This document shows positions 42,645 to 51,144 of a DNA stretch of 64,000 nucleotides, piece after piece; the first letter of the stretch is position 1, and every line of letters starts with the position of its first letter. Origin of the DNA: Acidobacteriota bacterium (lineage in GTDB: Bacteria; Acidobacteriota; Blastocatellia; Pyrinomonadales; Pyrinomonadaceae). The position numbers and the translations under genes are program-made. The DNA lies in the NCBI GenBank assembly GCA_016700175.1, contig CP065003.1, forward strand, positions 4,102,001-4,166,000, written 5' to 3'. The notes beneath the pieces were generated by a model that saw only the letters and a program-made list of their open reading frames with translations, was not told the DNA's origin and did no database searches.

Positions 42645-43646
42645 ATGAAGCAGTTTCTATTCTCGGTTTTGGTTCTCCTGTTTTCCACACTCGCCGCCTC
42701 CGCGCAGATCCCCCAGCAGTTCATTTGGAAGATCACTTTTATCGCCGACAGTATCGGCAAGAGCAAGGTGACCGTGCAGAACAGGTGCAGGGAAACTCAC
42801 GAGTTCAGGATCGCGGGGCGGAACGTGTCGTATATGGATTTCGCTAAGACCACTGTCACAGTCAGGGGCGGCGGTTCGGAGAACGTGCCCGTTTCGGTCG
42901 ATACGAAGGGCCTGACTCGACGGAGCTACCAGGGCCAGGTGACGCTGTTCTGCCTGACGTGCGCCAAGGAGTCGGGCTGCAGCCAGTCGAGGGACATTTT
43001 GAACGTTACACTCAACGTCGTTACCAGGGAGCAGTTGGCGAATTACCGGCCGTCGAAAGAGATCGGGATAGATTCGCCGATCGCGATCACGGCCTTGCAG
43101 TCGGACGCTTCCGCTCCCAACGTCTCTGAGGCCGAAGTAAAGAAACTTCTCGAAGACCTTTCGGGGAATTCCTCCGTCGAGTCTCGTCCGGGGCTGGCGC
43201 CTGTTGCAGCGTGCGGCGTTCCGCAGGTAAGGACGGCCGGTACTGCCGCCTCAAAAGACTGCAAAGGTGAATGCGCGAAACGGCAGAAGGCGGTGAAGGA
43301 TCTTGAAGAAAAGGTGAGAAAAGAGACCTCGGCCGCGGAAAGATACTGTATGGGGCTGATGCAGCTTGAGAATACGACCGCGTTTGTCGAGGCCCGCGCG
43401 AGGCGTGCCGAGAAACAGCTGGAGGATGCGTCTAACGCCGGATCGGACCAGAGGGTGCTGGGATCGCTCCGAACCGAAGCGGAGAACTCGCGGAAAGATG
43501 CGAGGGTTTTCCGCGAGCGCGTCGACAAGGCTCGGCAGATAGTGGATAAGGCAAAGGAGGATGCGTTCGCCGCCCAGCAGGAACTGGAAGATGCGGTAAG
43601 CGCATTCGACGATTGCGTGGGAAAGAACCCTTCCGACTGCAATTGA
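42645..43646 (+). CDS. secreted protein with cysteine-rich beta domain and C-terminal coiled coil
   Basis: A 333-residue exported protein. The start at 42645 gives the signal peptide MKQFLFSVLVLLFSTLAASA; upstream reading is arginine-rich and not signal-like. The N-terminal half (about 22-130) looks like an immunoglobulin-like beta domain (KSKVTVQNRCRETHEFRI, VTVRGGGSENVPVSVDTKGL) with cysteines in LFCLTCAKESGCS. The C-terminal ~110 residues form a long helical, charged region (KRQKAVKDLEEKVRKETSAA ... DKARQIVDKAKEDAFAAQQE), a likely coiled coil, ending in CVGKNPSDCN. The family is not recognised. It is followed at 27 bases by the SAM hydroxide adenosyltransferase gene. Confidence 0.65.
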   Translation: MKQFLFSVLVLLFSTLAASAQIPQQFIWKITFIADSIGKSKVTVQNRCRETHEFRIAGRNVSYMDFAKTTVTVRGGGSENVPVSVDTKGLTRRSYQGQVTLFCLTCAKESGCSQSRDILNVTLNVVTREQLANYRPSKEIGIDSPIAITALQSDASAPNVSEAEVKKLLEDLSGNSSVESRPGLAPVAACGVPQVRTAGTAASKDCKGECAKRQKAVKDLEEKVRKETSAAERYCMGLMQLENTTAFVEARARRAEKQLEDASNAGSDQRVLGSLRTEAENSRKDARVFRERVDKARQIVDKAKEDAFAAQQELEDAVSAFDDCVGKNPSDCN

Positions 43647-43673
43647 TCCGGAAGTTGACTGCAGGCGGTTTCG

Positions 43674-44483
43674 ATGGCAGAAAATGACCGGGGCGCTCCC
43701 GTGATCGCGATCCTGACAGATTTCGGTACAGGCGACCACTTCGTCGCCGCCGTGAAGGGCGCGATCCTCACGATCGAGCCGAGCGCAAAGATCGTCGACA
43801 TCACTCACGATATAGGCCCGCACGACATAAGGTCGGCGGGCTTTTCGCTTTGGGCCTGTTACAGGGATTTCCCGAATGGGACGGTCTTCGTTTGCGTCGT
43901 CGATCCGGGCGTCGGTTCGGAAAGGAAGCGGATCGTGCACGCGGCCGGCGGATATCTTTTCGTAGCCCCCGACAACGGACTCTTGTCTTTCATATTCGAT
44001 CAGGAAGAGGGCGAGACCTGGGAGATCGAAGAAGGCGAATACACCTCAAGCCGCATCTCGGGCACGTTCGACGGAAGGGACGTCTTCGGCCCGGTCGGAG
44101 CGCATCTCGCCGGCGGAGTCCCGCCTTCGTCGATCGGGAAGCGGCTGGCCGATCCTGAACGGCGCTCGACCGGACTGCGGCCCGTCGGCTTCGAGACGGC
44201 GGGATCCGGACTCATTGTTCACATCGACAGATTCGGAAATCTGATCACGAACCTGTGGCCGGAGGATCTCGCCAACCGCCATTCAGTGGAGATCGCGGGG
44301 ACCGTCATCACCGAACGAAGAAAGTATTTCGGGGAAGGCGGGTCGGGAGGAATTTTCGTGATCGAGGGAAGCACGGGCCTTCTTGAGGTCGCTTCGAACC
44401 AAAGCAGCGCCGCGGACGCTCTCGGTGCCGGGGTCGGCGACGTCGTCTCGATCGTTGCCGCCGACAGCCGTTTCGGCCAATGA
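43674..44483 (+). CDS. SAM hydroxide adenosyltransferase (DUF62)
   Basis: A 269-residue member of the fluorinase/chlorinase-like DUF62 family, which splits S-adenosylmethionine with water to adenosine and methionine. Motifs: IAILTDFGTGDHFVAAVKGA at the N-terminus, DITHDIGPHDIRSA, VVDPGVGSERKRIV, VAPDNGLLS, DVFGPVGAHLAGG, and HIDRFGNLITN opening the C-terminal barrel. The conserved Asp-Arg-His triad of the hydrolases is probably Asp77, Arg84 and His144, so hydroxide rather than halide is the likely nucleophile. The ATG is 27 bases after the coiled-coil protein gene. The physiological role of these enzymes remains unclear. Confidence 0.88.
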   Translation: MAENDRGAPVIAILTDFGTGDHFVAAVKGAILTIEPSAKIVDITHDIGPHDIRSAGFSLWACYRDFPNGTVFVCVVDPGVGSERKRIVHAAGGYLFVAPDNGLLSFIFDQEEGETWEIEEGEYTSSRISGTFDGRDVFGPVGAHLAGGVPPSSIGKRLADPERRSTGLRPVGFETAGSGLIVHIDRFGNLITNLWPEDLANRHSVEIAGTVITERRKYFGEGGSGGIFVIEGSTGLLEVASNQSSAADALGAGVGDVVSIVAADSRFGQ

Positions 44484-44498
44484 TTTGGGACGTTTCGC

Positions 44499-44527
44499 TT
44501 GTTTCTTCAAAGTGAGAATGATATCTT
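44499..44527 (+). promoter_or_regulatory. candidate promoter of citrate synthase
   Basis: TTGTTT (44499-44504), a 17-base spacer and TATCTT (44522-44527), about 42 bases before the ATG. An A/T-rich leader follows. The hexamers are only partial matches. Confidence 0.45.
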
Positions 44528-44569
44528 CAGAGAAACAAAAATCTTAAATTTTTCAAGGGTATAGAGACA

Positions 44570-45715
44570 ATGACGAACGAATCAACTGCCAAGAGTTCGG
44601 CCGCTACCGAGGGTTTGCGGGGCGTGGTCGCGGCTCAGTCGTCGATGAGCAAGGTCAACGGCGACGAAGGCATCCTTATTTATCAGGGCTTTGACATCCA
44701 CGATCTTGCAGAGCATTCGACATTCGAAGAGACGGTTTTTCTTCTGTGGAACGGACGCCTTCCGAAGCAGGATGAGCTCGACAGGCTGAAGACGGAACTG
44801 AGGGCGAATTACGAACTGCCTGCCGAGATCCTCGTCTTCATGAAGCATTTCCCGCACGAGGCGAAGCCGATGGATGTGCTCCGCACCTGTGTTTCGACGC
44901 TCGCTTTTTACGACCCGGAAGGGACCAGCGGCACGCTCGAAGGAGCGAAGCAGGCGGCGATAAAACTTACGGCGCAGTTCCCGACGATCGTCGCGGCGTG
45001 GGAACGGATCCGAAACGGTAAGGAACCGGTCCATCCGGATATGGACCTCGACATCGCCGAGAATTTCCTCTACATGATGCGCGGCGAAAAGCCCGATCCG
45101 AGCGAGGCGAAGATGCTCGACATCTGCCTCATCCTCCACGCAGATCACGGTTTTAACGCGTCGACTTTCACGACGCGTGTCATCTCCGGAACGAAGGCGG
45201 ATATGTACGGCGCCGTCACGGGCGGCATCGCGGCTCTCGCGGGCCCGCTTCACGGCGGAGCGAACACCGAGGTGATGAAGGCGCTTATCGAGATCGGAAG
45301 CGTAGAAAACGCTGAATCCTGGTTGGAGAACAAGCTTGCCAACAAGGAGAAAGTGATGGGAATGGGCCACGCGGTCTACAAGACCGAAGACCCGCGCGCG
45401 ACCTGGCTAAGGCGGTTCTCCGAGCAGATGGGCGGAGTCACGGGCGAGACGAAATGGTTCGAGATCTCGAAGAAGCTGGAGGACCTTATGAAGGAGAAGA
45501 AGGGGCTTAACCCGAACGTCGACTTCTACTCGGCATCGACCTACTACATGATGGGGATCCCGCTGGACCTCTATACGCCGATCTTCGCGATTAGCCGCAT
45601 CTCCGGCTGGACCGGGCACATCCTGGAGCAGCTGGCGAACAACAAGCTCATTCGCCCGAGGGCGGATTACATCGGCAACTGGGATATGAAATACGTGCCG
45701 ATCTCGGAAAGATAG
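44570..45715 (+). CDS. gltA: citrate synthase
   Basis: A 381-residue short-form (type I) citrate synthase that condenses oxaloacetate and acetyl-CoA. Catalytic residues are in place: His228 (GPLHGGANTEV), His267 (GMGHAVYKTEDPRA) and Asp318 (NVDFYSAS), with the substrate His193 (LHADHGFNAS). Length and spacing match the archaeal/Gram-positive short enzymes rather than the NADH-regulated long E. coli form. A 2-methylcitrate synthase is possible, but there are no prp genes here. A promoter-like pair lies upstream, and the gene ends in a good terminator, so it is a single-gene unit. Confidence 0.92.
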   Translation: MTNESTAKSSAATEGLRGVVAAQSSMSKVNGDEGILIYQGFDIHDLAEHSTFEETVFLLWNGRLPKQDELDRLKTELRANYELPAEILVFMKHFPHEAKPMDVLRTCVSTLAFYDPEGTSGTLEGAKQAAIKLTAQFPTIVAAWERIRNGKEPVHPDMDLDIAENFLYMMRGEKPDPSEAKMLDICLILHADHGFNASTFTTRVISGTKADMYGAVTGGIAALAGPLHGGANTEVMKALIEIGSVENAESWLENKLANKEKVMGMGHAVYKTEDPRATWLRRFSEQMGGVTGETKWFEISKKLEDLMKEKKGLNPNVDFYSASTYYMMGIPLDLYTPIFAISRISGWTGHILEQLANNKLIRPRADYIGNWDMKYVPISER

Positions 45716-45723
45716 TCCAGGTT

Positions 45724-45913
45724 GTGTCCGAAGCCCGACCGTAAGGGAGGGCTACTGTAGACAGTTCCAGGTTCCAAGAAAAGAAGCGCACCGGGTAATC
45801 GGTGGCGCTTCTTTTTTGTGTTTCAGGTACCAGGCAATCGGAACCCCGAGCGCGAGCGAGGGGCATAACAGATCGATCGTCGTGTCCGAAGCCCGACCGT
45901 GAGGGAGGGCTAC
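45724..45913. repeat. two direct copies of a ~32-bp GC-rich repeat
   Basis: GTGTCCGAAGCCCGACCGT followed by AAGGGAGGGCTAC (45724-45755) and the same phrase with GAGGGAGGGCTAC (45882-45913) differ in one base. Each contains AGCCC..GGGCT inverted ends. The copies flank the citrate synthase terminator. Beyond them, GGGACTGAGGACTGAG (about 45932-45948) belongs to the heptamer family of 19966-20103. No gene is supported between 45716 and 46243. Confidence 0.75.
45781..45817 (+). terminator. intrinsic terminator of citrate synthase
   Basis: Arms AAGAAGCGCACCG (45781-45793) and CGGTGGCGCTTCTT (45800-45813), one bulged G, with a run of six T (45812-45817). Confidence 0.85.
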
Positions 45914-46011
45914 GTTGGAGTACTTAGAGAAAGGGACTGAGGACTGAGTATCCGGGACACGACCATCAGAAAAGTCTGGAGTCACCATACCAGATTGCGA
46001 GTTTCATTATT

Positions 46012-46038
46012 AAAAGCGCCCGGATGATTCCGCGGCGC
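46012..46038 (-). terminator. possible terminator after the sigma factor / DUF4252 operon
   Basis: Short stem GCGCC / GGCGC (46016-46020, 46034-46038) followed on the minus strand by TTTT (46015-46012) and an A/T tract. It lies about 205 bases past the last DUF4252 stop. The stem is short, so the call is tentative. Confidence 0.4.
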
Positions 46039-46043
46039 CTTTC

Positions 46044-46163
46044 CTTGGTGACAATGACTATTGGCCAATGACCATTGACCGATGGAGAGTCGCGTAGCGA
46101 TCGCTTGAATCCGACCGGATATACGATAAGCTTCAGCTTGTCGCGGGCCGCCCGCGGCCCGAG
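46044..46163. repeat. dispersed repeats: ATTGGCCAATG words and AGCTTCAGCTTGTCG
   Basis: CTATTGGCCAATGACCATTG and a trailing GACCGATGG (about 46051-46083) match the palindromic words at 1351-1383 and 24258-24610. AAGCTTCAGCTTGTCGCGGG with CCGCCCGCGGCCCGAGCTG (about 46127-46166) matches 1149-1164 and 57358-57395. This part holds no gene. Confidence 0.65.
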
Positions 46164-46243
46164 CTGCATTCCGCGGATGCGCGCGGCGCAAACTGAAGTT
46201 CGCGGTACCTCGAAAGGGCGGGCACAGGTCCCGCCCCTACCAT

Positions 46244-46765
46244 TTAACTCGATTCCTGCCCGTCCAGTTCGATCCCGAAGATCTTCGGGTTCTCGATGAA
46301 CTCCGCAAGCTTGTCCGCGTCGAACTTCGCCCGCACGACCACCGCTTCGTCCCGGTTGATCGTCACCAGGAGCACCTTCACGTTGTCTTTGTACTCCCGC
46401 GCGTTCATATAGACCTGCTCGCCGTTCCTCGAGATCACTCGCAGGATAGGCGACCAGTTCGAGTCGAACGCGTCGCTCATCACCCAGCGCATTTCCGAAT
46501 CGAGCGACTCGCGCGTGAATTTCAGGTCCCTGTAAACGGTCACCTTGAAGCTCTTCACCCCGGCGGGCTTCACTATTCCTACCGCCGCCCTTGCTAGCCA
46601 CTGGAACGGGATCTTTACCTTCTTTGCTTCGTAACGCTCTTCCAGATGATCGCAGACCTTGTCGAACTCGTTGCTTTTCGCAAATGCCGACGGCGCGGCC
46701 GCCGAAGCGATCGCCGCGCCCAGGAGGACTGCCAATGCGAATGCCTTCAATCCGCTTCTCTTCAT
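46244..46765 (-). CDS. secreted DUF4252-type protein (second copy)
   Basis: A 173-residue exported protein. The signal peptide is long (about residues 1-29, ending PSAFAKS). The mature part has GVKSFKVTVYRDLKFTRES, WSPILRVISRNGEQVYMNAR and NVKVLLVTINRDEAVVVRAK, the beta-alpha pattern of DUF4252 proteins. It is the fourth gene of an operon led by an ECF sigma factor and lies 19 bases below a paralogue. Such proteins are often found beside ECF sigma/anti-sigma pairs; the function is unknown. Family call is from pattern memory. Confidence 0.7.
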   Translation of the reverse strand: MKRSGLKAFALAVLLGAAIASAAAPSAFAKSNEFDKVCDHLEERYEAKKVKIPFQWLARAAVGIVKPAGVKSFKVTVYRDLKFTRESLDSEMRWVMSDAFDSNWSPILRVISRNGEQVYMNAREYKDNVKVLLVTINRDEAVVVRAKFDADKLAEFIENPKIFGIELDGQESS

Positions 46766-46784
46766 CGCTGTTCCTCCTTTTGGT

Positions 46785-47354
46785 CTATTCGTTCCCGTCG
46801 TCGTCTTTCTCTATGTCGAACTTGGGGATGTTCAGCTTGCCGCTCATCTCGACGAGCGTGTCTATATCTATTGGCCCGATCACGTTAACAAGCGCGACCG
46901 CCCTGTCCTCGGAGAGTATCACGGCGACTCCGCTTATGTCCTGGCCCTCGAACATCGTGTAAACGTCGATCTTCTGGTTCTTCCGCTTGCTGCGGACGTT
47001 CGCGAGCTTTTCCCAGCCCGGCGCCTGCAGCTGGGCGCGGATCGTATCGACGTCGGACATGTTGTACTGATTGTCCTCTTCGAACCGGAACACGCGGACG
47101 TAAATGCCTTCGAGGCCCTTGATCGCCTCGCCGACCTTCTGCGCGTCCTGGTCCTTGACCTTGACGAGGACGCGCTTTGCGAGCTCGAGCATCTTGCCCT
47201 CGACATTGACCTCGACGACTTCCGTGGCCTTGTCGGTCAGATAATTGAGGTTGTCGAACTGAAGCCTCGCGCTCTGCGCGTTCGCTGCCGTCGCCGATAC
47301 AAGCGCGGCAAGCGCGAAGGCCAGGGCGAATGTAGTTTTTCTGAATGATCTCAT
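46785..47354 (-). CDS. secreted DUF4252-type protein (first copy)
   Basis: A 189-residue exported protein with a signal peptide (about residues 1-26, ending TAANAQ). The mature part shows ARLQFDNLNYLTDKATEVVE, GLEGIYVRVFRFEEDNQY, and GQDISGVAVILSEDRAVALV, which fit DUF4252. The final residues are very acidic (DIEKDDDGNE). It starts 3 bases below the anti-sigma candidate and precedes its paralogue, so its amount is probably set by the ECF sigma factor. A role as envelope stress target or sensor is inference. Confidence 0.75.
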   Translation of the reverse strand: MRSFRKTTFALAFALAALVSATAANAQSARLQFDNLNYLTDKATEVVEVNVEGKMLELAKRVLVKVKDQDAQKVGEAIKGLEGIYVRVFRFEEDNQYNMSDVDTIRAQLQAPGWEKLANVRSKRKNQKIDVYTMFEGQDISGVAVILSEDRAVALVNVIGPIDIDTLVEMSGKLNIPKFDIEKDDDGNE

Positions 47355-47357
47355 CGT

Positions 47358-47951
47358 TTAATTGCTCCTTTGCGGTACTTCTTCATCGGCAGGCAGACGT
47401 CCGGCGAGTGAATCGCCGTCGGCCTTGTCCTGCACGAGCTTCAAACTTGATGTAGTGACGGACAGCGCGAGCATAAGCTTGTCGTACGCCTCGCGCTCTT
47501 CTTCTGTGAGCGTCGCGAGATGGTCTTCTGCCGGCTGTTCCGGCGCAGGAAGCGCGGGCATTGGCTCGGTCTGCGCCGCCGCTCGCCGCCTTCGATTCAC
47601 GGACCCGGCGGCGGTTTCACGGAAACTGACTGCTTTCGACACAGAGGGCGCGTCCGGGATCTCCACTGCGGAGACCGTCGATGGCGCGCTCTCGACCCTT
47701 ACCGAAAGAGATCCTGGATCCTGCGATCCGAGCCCTCCGGCAAAGAAGACAAAGGCCACGACGAGAACTGAAGCGAACGAAAGCCCCGCGAACGCGAGCC
47801 TGAATCCGAACCGCGGGCGTGAACGCGGCTCGGCGGCGGGAACTGCCCGCGGGGCTTCCTTCGTTTTCAGACGGAACGGCGCGAGTTTTCGCTCGAGATC
47901 TTCGATCCCGGCGTCTGTCCCCGTCCTGTCCCACAGATAATCTTCGTTCAT
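47358..47951 (-). CDS. single-pass membrane protein, candidate anti-sigma factor
   Basis: A 197-residue protein directly downstream (3 bases) of the ECF sigma gene. The N-terminal cytoplasmic part (about residues 1-50) is charged and includes DAGIEDLERKLAPFR, which could hold the sigma factor. One membrane helix follows (about 52-72, LAFAGLSFASVLVVAFVFFA), then an extracytoplasmic Pro/Ala/Ser-rich part with a helical segment (TLTEEEREAYDKLMLALSV). The HxxxCxxC zinc anti-sigma motif is absent. Gene position and topology support an anti-sigma role, but sequence alone does not prove it. Confidence 0.65.
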   Translation of the reverse strand: MNEDYLWDRTGTDAGIEDLERKLAPFRLKTKEAPRAVPAAEPRSRPRFGFRLAFAGLSFASVLVVAFVFFAGGLGSQDPGSLSVRVESAPSTVSAVEIPDAPSVSKAVSFRETAAGSVNRRRRAAAQTEPMPALPAPEQPAEDHLATLTEEEREAYDKLMLALSVTTSSLKLVQDKADGDSLAGRLPADEEVPQRSN

Positions 47952-47954
47952 CGT

Positions 47955-48539
47955 TCAGCTCCTTATCCCGAGCTTCTTCCTAAGCATCTTCATCCCGCGG
48001 TGAAGGTTCACCCTCACTGAATCGTGCGTAAGCCCCGTCACCTCGGCTATCTCCGGGCCGGTCATTCCTTCGACCAGCCTCATCACAAGCGTCTCGCTGT
48101 ACGCCTCAGGCAGGTCGCGTATCGCCGAGAGAACCTCGTAGACCTCGTTCACAGGCCTTGGCTCGGCCCCCAGTTCTTCGGGGATCTCTTCCGAGAGCGT
48201 CGCGTTGCGGTACGAATCAGCGATCGAACGCCTCGCGATACTCGCGATCCAGCCGCCGACAGCAGAAGGATCGTTAAGCGTGTCAAGCTTCCTAAAGACG
48301 GTAAGAAATATCTCCTGAACGAGATCGTCAGCTTCAACGCGCGGAGCGCGAGCCAGAACGATACCGTGAACCATTGGAGAGTATTTCTTGTAGAGTTCAT
48401 CAAACGCTCCCTCCTCGCCTTCGAGCACGCGCCTCACCATCGACGCGCCGGCTGATTCCGCTTCCTGTTCGGAGGCCTGGCTGCCGGTCCCGTGCTTCGG
48501 GAGGAAATACAGATGTCGTGCGATCCCGCTTTCGGACAT
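47955..48539 (-). CDS. ECF-type RNA polymerase sigma factor
   Basis: A 194-residue group IV sigma factor. Region 2 (about residues 40-108: EGAFDELYKKYSPMVHGIV, DDLVQEIFLTVFRKLDTL, GGWIASIARRSIADSYRN) binds core polymerase and the -10 element. Region 4 (about 135-190: LPEAYSETLVMRLVEGMTG, then PEIAEVTGLTHDSVRVNLHR) recognises -35. The first ~33 residues are non-conserved and a start at the Met before VRRVLEGEEG is possible. It leads the sigma / anti-sigma / two DUF4252 operon, with genes 3 to 19 bases apart. ECF genes usually autoregulate, but no clear promoter motif was identified upstream. Confidence 0.92.
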   Translation of the reverse strand: MSESGIARHLYFLPKHGTGSQASEQEAESAGASMVRRVLEGEEGAFDELYKKYSPMVHGIVLARAPRVEADDLVQEIFLTVFRKLDTLNDPSAVGGWIASIARRSIADSYRNATLSEEIPEELGAEPRPVNEVYEVLSAIRDLPEAYSETLVMRLVEGMTGPEIAEVTGLTHDSVRVNLHRGMKMLRKKLGIRS

Positions 48540-48822
48540 TCTCGGTTTGCAGACAGTGGCGCGAAGGGCCTGTGTGGCCCGGCTCGAATCGCCTTGTCCG
48601 CTTTCTGATTACAAGGACGGAACTTGCCGCTGAAGTGTTAACAGGTTTTTCCGTAGTTCCGTTTCGGGCGTTTATGAACACGTGGATAACGAATCCGGGC
48701 CGCGGAAAGTTTTCACCGCTTCCGCACACACGGGCTGCGGCTTGCGGGCTCGAAGCGCGGGAAATAGAATTGAAGCTTCGCCGTTACAAACAAGCGATCA
48801 TTTCAATCAAGGAGCAGGCATT

Positions 48823-50943
48823 ATGAAGAAGCTCGCAGTTTCAGTCGCCCTGGCGCCGTTCATTCTCTCGGGCGCCGCCGCGTATGCCCAGGACACTATG
48901 ACACCACCCGTACCGAGAAAAGAGGCCAAGGTAACGAACGTCCACGGCCGCACGCTCACCGACAACTACCACTGGATGCGCGACCGCAACCAGGAAAAAT
49001 CGCCCGAGATAATCGCTTATCTTGAGGCGGAGAACAGATATACGGACGCGGTTATGAAGCCGCACGGGAAGTTCGTCGATTCGCTCTACGAGGAAATGCT
49101 CGGGAGGATCAAGCAGACCGACCTGAGCGTGCCGTACAAGTACGGCGACTTCTGGTATTTCACCAAGACGATCGAGGGCAAGCAGTACCCGGTCTATCTG
49201 AGGAGCAAGACCCGCGACGGCAAGGATCCCGAAACGCTCCTGGACCAGAACAAGATGGCCGAAGGCTACAAGTTCTTTTCGATCGCCAGCCTCCGTGTAA
49301 GCGACGACGGGAAGAAGCTCGCGTATCTCATCGATACGACGGGCTATCGGCAATACGTGCTTCAGGTGAAGGATCTTGCGACCGGCGAGACACTTGAGAA
49401 CAGGATCGAGCGCGTGACCAGCGTCAACTGGGCGTCCGACAACAACACGCTGTTTGTCACGACCGAGGACGAGGTCTCGAAGCGGTCGGACAAGTTCTGG
49501 CGGCACGATGTCTCCGCGAATGAGACCGACCTGATCTACGAAGAGAAGGACGTTCTGTTCAACATCTACGCCGGCAGGACGAGGGACGGCAAGTACATCT
49601 TCCTCGATTCGAACGCCAAAACGATGGACGAGTTCCGGTACGTCCCCGCCGACGATCCGAAAGCGAAGCCGAAGCTCCTGATCCCCCGTGAGGAGGGCCA
49701 CGAGTACAGCGTTGACCACTACAATGGCGAGTTCTACATAACGACCAACAAGAACGCCGAGAACTACCGCGTGGTCAAGGCGCCGATCAAAGACCCTTCG
49801 GAAAAGAACTGGAAGGAGTTCATAGCGCACGATCCGGAAGTGATGATCGAGGGCATCGATTTCTTCAAGGGGCACGCGGTCGTCTCCGAATTGGAGAACG
49901 GGCTTGAGTACCTGCGCGTCATCGATATGGAGAAGGGCGGCTCGAAGCGGGTCGAAACGCCGGAAAGCGTCTACACGATGGGAATGGCGGGAGGCAACGC
50001 CGAGTTCGACACGCGGACGATAATGTTCAACTACGCGTCGATGATCACGCCGAACTCGACCTTCGAATACGACCTGAAAACGGGCGAGCGGACGCTTCTC
50101 AAACAGCAGGAGGTCCTCGGCGGCTACGACAGCTCGAAGTACGAAACCGAGCGCGTCTGGGCAACCGCCCGCGACGGCGTGAAGGTTCCGGTCTCGATCG
50201 TGAAGAAGAAAGGCGTGAAACTGGACGGTAAAGCGCCGATGCTGCTTTACGCCTACGGATCGTACGGCTACTCGATGACGCCGTACTTCTCGACCACAAG
50301 GCTGAGCCTGCTCGATCGCGGGATGATCTACGCGATCGCCCACATACGCGGCGGCGGCGAGCTCGGCGAGAAGTGGCGCCAGGACGGCAGGATGTTCAAA
50401 AAGCTGAACACCTTCTACGACTTCATCGACTGTTCGAAATGGCTGATCGAGAACAAGTACACGTCCGCCGACAGGCTTGTCATCCAGGGCGGCAGCGCCG
50501 GCGGGATGCTCATGGGAGGCGTCGTGAACATGTCACCGGAGACGTTCCGGGCCGCGATCGTGCAGGTGCCGTTCGTCGACGTCATCAACACGATGATGGA
50601 CGACTCGCTGCCGCTTACGACCGAGGAATGGATCGAATGGGGAAACCCGAATGAGAAGGAGGCGTTCGAGTACATGATCAAGTACTCGCCGTACGACAAC
50701 ATCAAGGCGCAGGACTACCCGAACCTGCTCGTGATGATCTCGATCCAGGACAGCCAGGTCCCGTATTGGGAAGGAGCGAAGTTTGCCGCCAAGGTCCGCG
50801 AGATGCAGACCGGCGACGCGCAGATCCTTCTGAAAACGAACATGGGAGGCGGGCACGGAGGCGCCAGCGGAAGGTACGACCAGCTGAAGGAAACGGCCTT
50901 TGTTTACGCTTACGCGCTCAGCCAGACGGGCATCTCGAAGTAG
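48823..50943 (+). CDS. secreted prolyl oligopeptidase family peptidase (S9A, PtrB-like)
   Basis: A 706-residue serine peptidase. The start at 48823 follows AAGGAG and gives a signal peptide (MKKLAVSVALAPFILSGAAAYAQ). The N-terminal beta-propeller begins after the typical DNYHWMRDRN phrase and runs to about residue 430. The catalytic alpha/beta-hydrolase domain carries Ser558 (QGGSAGGML), Asp643 (IQDSQVPYWEGAK) and His678 (GGGHGGASGR). The stretch AHIRGGGELGEKW is characteristic of S9A. It cleaves short peptides after proline or basic residues; the basic-type oligopeptidase B is the closer resemblance. Divergent from the ECF operon; a strong terminator follows. Confidence 0.93.
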   Translation: MKKLAVSVALAPFILSGAAAYAQDTMTPPVPRKEAKVTNVHGRTLTDNYHWMRDRNQEKSPEIIAYLEAENRYTDAVMKPHGKFVDSLYEEMLGRIKQTDLSVPYKYGDFWYFTKTIEGKQYPVYLRSKTRDGKDPETLLDQNKMAEGYKFFSIASLRVSDDGKKLAYLIDTTGYRQYVLQVKDLATGETLENRIERVTSVNWASDNNTLFVTTEDEVSKRSDKFWRHDVSANETDLIYEEKDVLFNIYAGRTRDGKYIFLDSNAKTMDEFRYVPADDPKAKPKLLIPREEGHEYSVDHYNGEFYITTNKNAENYRVVKAPIKDPSEKNWKEFIAHDPEVMIEGIDFFKGHAVVSELENGLEYLRVIDMEKGGSKRVETPESVYTMGMAGGNAEFDTRTIMFNYASMITPNSTFEYDLKTGERTLLKQQEVLGGYDSSKYETERVWATARDGVKVPVSIVKKKGVKLDGKAPMLLYAYGSYGYSMTPYFSTTRLSLLDRGMIYAIAHIRGGGELGEKWRQDGRMFKKLNTFYDFIDCSKWLIENKYTSADRLVIQGGSAGGMLMGGVVNMSPETFRAAIVQVPFVDVINTMMDDSLPLTTEEWIEWGNPNEKEAFEYMIKYSPYDNIKAQDYPNLLVMISIQDSQVPYWEGAKFAAKVREMQTGDAQILLKTNMGGGHGGASGRYDQLKETAFVYAYALSQTGISK

Positions 50944-50966
50944 CCCTCCGGCTCAACTGAAACTGG

Positions 50967-51000
50967 AAGGCCGAAGATCGGATCTTCGGCCTTTTATTTT
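50967..51000 (+). terminator. intrinsic terminator after the S9 peptidase
   Basis: Perfect 13-bp arms AAGGCCGAAGATC / GATCTTCGGCCTT (50967-50979, 50981-50993) and a T-rich tail TTATTTT. Confidence 0.9.
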
Positions 51001-51144
51001 TTTCTGCGACCGTTAATCAAAAAAACTCGACATAAATGCCAAAGACCTGTTACTCTAGGTTTGTCACGGACGGGTCCTCCGTCCACGCTCCTTGCCGGAA
51101 ACGACTCCCAATCGGTTCATCTTCTCCGGACGGATCCAGAAGAA

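Noticed and set aside
44570..45715. 2-methylcitrate synthase
   Set aside because: Short-form enzyme could act on propionyl-CoA, but no prpB, prpD or acnD gene is nearby; citrate synthase is the simpler call.
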